This document shows positions 9,401 to 10,812 of a DNA stretch of 10,812 nt, in pieces. Numbering within the stretch: the first letter of the stretch is position 1; each line of letters opens with the position of its first letter. Source of the DNA: Gammaproteobacteria bacterium (GTDB lineage Bacteria > Pseudomonadota > Gammaproteobacteria > DSM-19610). Location of the stretch: positions 1 through 10,812 of the forward strand of contig JAUXDG010000077.1 of the NCBI GenBank assembly GCA_030618475.1, in the 5' to 3' direction. Under the pieces are notes generated by a model. It saw nothing but the letters and a program-made list of their open reading frames with translations, searched no databases and was not told the DNA's origin. Made by a program: the position numbers and the translations under genes.

Positions 9401-10766
9401 GGTAACGAATTTAATTCCAGCAGAGCAGTCGTCGGCAATCCTGATGCTGGATGGCAGCGCCGGTGAAATGCCCTATGCAGCGAGCTACAGCCGCGACAAG
9501 CTGGGCCGGATTACGCAGAAAGTGGAGACGGTCGAGGGTGTGACAACGACAACCGACTATAGCTATGACCTGGCAGGGCGGCTGGAGACAGTGACGGCCA
9601 ACGGTGTACTTGACGCCGCGTACGCCTACGATGTCAACGGCAATCGTGCCGGCTTGACCACGGCGGCCGGCACCTTGAGCGGCGACTACGACAACCAGGA
9701 CCGGCTGCTGAGCTATGCCGGCAATCGCTACAGTTACACGGCCAACGGTGAGTTACAGAGCAGGACCGACATCACGACGAATCAGACTACCCGCTATAAG
9801 TATGATGTTCTGGGTAATCTCGTTCAGGCCACATTGGCGGATGGTACACAGATCGATTACCTCATCGATGGTCTGAACCGGCGAATTGGAAAGAAAGTCA
9901 ATGGCACGCTCAGCCGCGGATTTCTGTATGGGGACATGCTGAACCCGATTGCCGAGCTGGACCAGAACAACAGCGTCGTTGCACGGTTTGTCTACGCTGA
10001 CAAGGTGAATGTACCGGCGTACCTGGTCAAGGACAACAGGACCTACCGGATCATCAGCGACCATCTGGGCAGCCCGCGACTTGTGATCGACTCCGCAGAC
10101 GGCAACATCGTGCAGAGAATAGACTATGACGAGTTCGGCAATATCCTCAACGACACCAATCCGGGCTTTCAGCCGTTCGGGTTTGCCGGTGGACTCTATG
10201 ACCAGGATACCGGCCTCACCCGCTTCGGGGCAAGAGACTACGATGCCGAGACAGGCCGATGGACCACCAAGGACCCCATCCGTTTCCAGGGTGGTGACCC
10301 GAACCTGTACGGATATGTGCTGAGCGATCCGATTAATTTAATCGATCCCAGTGGCAGAATAGTCAATCTCGGTGCGGCTGGTGCAGGAGCAGTGCTAGGT
10401 GCGGCATTTGGTGCAGCAAATGCTGCAATATCGGGTGGTAATGTCTTGGCTGGAGCGTTAGTGGGAGGAAGCGCGGGAGCCTTGGCCGGATTTAGTCTTG
10501 GTGCAACTTTCTTTGGTGAAGCACTTGGAGGTGCAGCAATTGGGCTTGGTAGTGACTTAGCGAATCAACTTATTAGCAACCGCGATAAATGCGGTAAGGG
10601 AGAGCTTAAACTACTGCAGGCAATAAATTCAGGCATCATAGGTGCAGCAGGAGGGTCTTTTGCTAATATGTTGCGGATGTTTGGTAATGCTGGACCTGCT
10701 TTAGGAGCGATGGGTTCTGGGGCATTGACCGGAGGATTTTCTGGACTAGTAGCGTCTAGCCGATAA
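3444..10766 (+). CDS. Giant secreted YD/RHS-repeat protein with teneurin-like modules
   Basis: The protein has 2440 residues and is probably surface-exposed or secreted. Residues 1-35 are a Sec signal peptide (hydrophobic GVFFLAHVLFLLGVPASQA). Residues 42-310 hold seven LW/VW repeats, a probable beta-propeller. Residues 329-428 and 429-515 are Ig-like (C382 and C391 may pair); 516-610 is cadherin/Ig-like (ASDADGD). Residues 616-671 look like a carboxypeptidase-regulatory domain (SDSDGYFRLENL); 727-850 is a beta-rich module; 857-885 is an acidic linker with C873 and C885; 890-1010 precedes SPFGAGWGL (1014), the usual entry to a YD shell. YD repeats run from about 1105 to 1652 (about 20) and again from 2010 (about 7), separated by an inserted Ig-like plus propeller segment. 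The RHS-associated core ends at DPSG (2301-2304). The last 136 residues are Gly/Ala-rich without a recognisable toxin. By analogy with YD-shell proteins it may encapsulate or present its C-terminal part; its actual target and role are unknown. Confidence 0.93.
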   Translation: MVDVLACATMLRRTSSGVFFLAHVLFLLGVPASQAAGDSTALWIADSQGLLKVSALDGKLLFDIPVTGGVRALAADTVNGRLWVYSSQRLQAYTADGEQLFDMALDDFSFPRPRLLIDEGAGTLWLAGGRHLLRLDTQGRLLQTRHFSRPVLAAALDRKRSQLWLADGKRIRVLDEEGTDLFGIELQRGHRVRQLEYAPSLDQVWAASNGWLRRYDADGTQVFESTEHALRGARLLSADGQGGVWLAAKKGVAHVDASGLLAFSFAAFSGEPGGRLVDLVADHSDASVWLSNRRTLKQFAADSQLLQQFRPGSRDDSVRRVRKLGLFADSEAPTLAFTAPQQGALLNDAQAAIELSYSDNGSGVDPASLSFTLDGEPLQFSCETDSASAQCVPLLALPEGVLTLVASLADFAGNAASARLEFSVDSRPPPGAVNSRVRATDPVDGVLTLTGEAGSVQAGYSIVLSNSMSGESVIALAATDGSFTLRMVAEKGDVLSLVVRDAAGNSSDPVTRIAGINRPPLLAPIGDQIVTVAETLSLQLTASDADGDAVVFGATTLPLPDNASLNARSGQFSFRPVGTQTGTFSLTFYARDGVDTSSETIQITVPEPDPAAPTVFSGRLLDATAAAAGEVRPIVGASVSFLHQSSSAISDSDGYFRLENLTAGEAVLDIDNSTADASEDGSGYAGFRELMRIEANVDNNVERPFYLPRLAAESLTTVDPSRTTVVSNPDLGVSFTVAAGSAKNADGTDFTGQLSISLVPSGFSPAATPALMKPGLLVTIQPVGVTFTTPAPITFPNVDQLSPGAEVNIWSLDPDRGEFLVVGTGQVTRDGQAIETIRGGVIAADWYMPVPTAPFLDDDSAAPDQDPDKEDECESGSRVASKSGCLETQVALPGYFSLGKARRLTFVYRSNRAYPRPLIGYRVRLREFPGIQLAAPPSVSYSAAVGGVDLGQTAFVDTRALTTSIGPRLAVDFDAGALTTGIYTTAFQVTSNFTGSAMSALDDNRLTVINSADSPFGAGWGLAGLSRLYPAADGGVLLVGGNGMSVRYASPAAGNEALLSPAGDFSTLVQQADGGYLRTLKDGTWTVFNAAGLQTSTLDRNGNRSRYSYDGEDRLTGIRGPTGLVTELDYDNGRLSRVTDPAGRVSRFVHDEGDLVEVTLPDGSRRAFGYDKRHLMTAETDARGATTRRFYDTSGRLLRADLPGGVVRRVTNADSVGRVDVSAGFGTAGNPAPPALPDVVVSTFTDGEGRTRSVKTDAFGAATEITDANGLVTHIKRDGNGNPVFIDRPDNANTLIAYDDKGNPSLIEDLVFADAVTKLTYDPASSLITSMTDSLNNTTRIERDANGNPLTVTSPQKRLTRMTYDERGLLTALIDGFGTSRSLEYDSQGELTRITQGEGDEQRITRMAYTSEGYLDTLIDAQGRVQSFTYDPMGRVSQQIQPDGRRIELAYDANGNLVSLSPPGRPAHGFDYTDLDLEAAYTPPDIGLAGSETGFDYNLAQQLHQITRPDGQTLLFSYDEGGRLSGLTLPRGHLSYSYDGITGNVDFITAPDGGRLAFAYIRDLMTSVSWSGEVAGTVSQRYDVKRRVVSRQVSGHEALAYGYDGDNLLLQAGALSLERGAQHGRVESDELDQIVRRYTYNAFGELSETHSERLPELNLVRQAGDITADRIQIGGRISAAGAVKINGTAMTLAVDGTVDGAVALPLIGSNDLDIEVFNRSGTRVAGLSVSVEREEAVTGIEVLKVLEVNAAGDVYLLGSLGEGGPNELWRIAAGAIAVDQPDWLQGGSDIALDSAGRVYILKATGIWRHDDSGDVLINDLSTLSSVDDLEVGPDDRLYLASDGDVYRLQPDGSMSLYSTVVAGHGDLILDASSWGLVVADRSSRSFFQLDLASGGTRPLFQVVDRLVDFAVDGDGRVCVVQRVLLVSLTETITLGSDGLVCRLADGTETSVVVPNDVLALNSLTFDGANRLYYGVASNVKRVEGDAVTNLIPAEQSSAILMLDGSAGEMPYAASYSRDKLGRITQKVETVEGVTTTTDYSYDLAGRLETVTANGVLDAAYAYDVNGNRAGLTTAAGTLSGDYDNQDRLLSYAGNRYSYTANGELQSRTDITTNQTTRYKYDVLGNLVQATLADGTQIDYLIDGLNRRIGKKVNGTLSRGFLYGDMLNPIAELDQNNSVVARFVYADKVNVPAYLVKDNRTYRIISDHLGSPRLVIDSADGNIVQRIDYDEFGNILNDTNPGFQPFGFAGGLYDQDTGLTRFGARDYDAETGRWTTKDPIRFQGGDPNLYGYVLSDPINLIDPSGRIVNLGAAGAGAVLGAAFGAANAAISGGNVLAGALVGGSAGALAGFSLGATFFGEALGGAAIGLGSDLANQLISNRDKCGKGELKLLQAINSGIIGAAGGSFANMLRMFGNAGPALGAMGSGALTGGFSGLVASSR
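8400..9470 (+). other. Ig-like plus NHL-like propeller insertion inside the YD shell
   Basis: Residues about 1653-2009 of the large protein interrupt the YD array between YTYNAFGELSETHSE and YAASYSRDKLGRITQK, which read like consecutive strands of one shell. The insert begins with a small beta-sandwich at 1669-1732 (KINGTAMTLAVDGT, GSNDLDIEVFNRSG), similar to bacterial Ig-like or glucodextranase-B-type domains. About six NHL-type blades follow, for example DIALDSAGRVYILKATGIW, DLEVGPDDRLYLASDGDVY and SLTFDGANRLYYGV. It contains no YD motif. Domain names are from pattern recognition only. Confidence 0.7.
10356..10766 (+). other. Variable C-terminal tail of the YD/RHS protein (Gly/Ala-rich, lower GC)
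   Basis: This is the segment of the large gene that follows the conserved DPSG end of the RHS core, the usual place of exchangeable toxin tips. It encodes 136 residues with runs such as GAAGAGAVLGAAFGAA and GGAAIGLGSDLANQL, spaced small residues that suggest glycine-zipper or membrane-inserting helices, and one Cys in RDKCGKGEL. Bases 10501-10740 have 113 G+C of 240 (47%) against 138 of 240 (57.5%) for 10081-10320 in the core, and codons shift to GGA, GCA, TTA and CTA. This suggests a separately acquired tail. No nuclease, deaminase, ADP-ribosyltransferase or protease motif is recognised. Confidence 0.65.
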
Positions 10767-10812
10767 GGGAGAGCGGTAAATCGAACTTCAGTTGCTTCGC
10801 TAACCATAGAGA

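Noticed and set aside
10565..10807. Minus-strand 80-residue frame at the window end as an antisense immunity gene
   Set aside because: It overlaps the RHS tail almost fully, has no Shine-Dalgarno, and its Pro/Ala-rich composition mirrors the Gly/Ala codons of the other strand.

Overview
The window looks like a piece of a gammaproteobacterial chromosome with moderately high GC (roughly 57-60% in the conserved genes). This is inferred from the ThiC sequence, a Pcm-like methyltransferase of the type common in that class, and a classical THI-box (TPP) riboswitch. Genus cannot be called from sequence alone.

Left part (1-1212): a small palindromic repeat element (8-127) lies just past the 3' end of a leftward protein-L-isoaspartate O-methyltransferase-like gene (163-825, minus strand; start corrected to an internal ATG preceded by a Shine-Dalgarno). 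The intergenic region 826-1212 holds a TPP riboswitch (about 1071-1154) and a strong alternative hairpin (1142-1175) that would compete with the aptamer. Together they control the divergently transcribed thiC.

Middle (1213-3443): thiC (1213-3090) is complete, with its C-terminal [4Fe-4S] cysteine motif. Sixteen bases after its start-to-stop frame ends, a second small element begins (3106-3259), bounded by a perfect 21-bp inverted repeat. Both small elements carry the same roughly 32-34-nt internal core in the same orientation, yet their terminal inverted repeats are unrelated. This points to a dispersed, MITE-like or structural repeat family.

Right part (3444-10766): one 2440-residue secreted YD/RHS-repeat protein fills the rest. 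In order it has a Sec signal peptide, seven N-terminal LW-type repeats (probable seven-bladed beta-propeller), Ig-like and cadherin-like modules, a carboxypeptidase-regulatory (transthyretin-like) domain, a beta-rich module, an acidic linker, a plug-like region, a long YD-repeat shell interrupted by an Ig-like plus NHL-like propeller insertion, the RHS-associated core, and a Gly/Ala-rich 136-residue tail of lower GC. The parts list resembles that of animal teneurins. There is no PAAR domain and no recognisable toxin domain at the C-terminus, and no immunity gene fits in the 46 bases left before the window ends.

The methyltransferase and thiC are housekeeping genes. The YD/RHS gene is an accessory surface or secreted protein with its own ribosome binding site, probably not co-transcribed with thiC because of the long palindrome between them.
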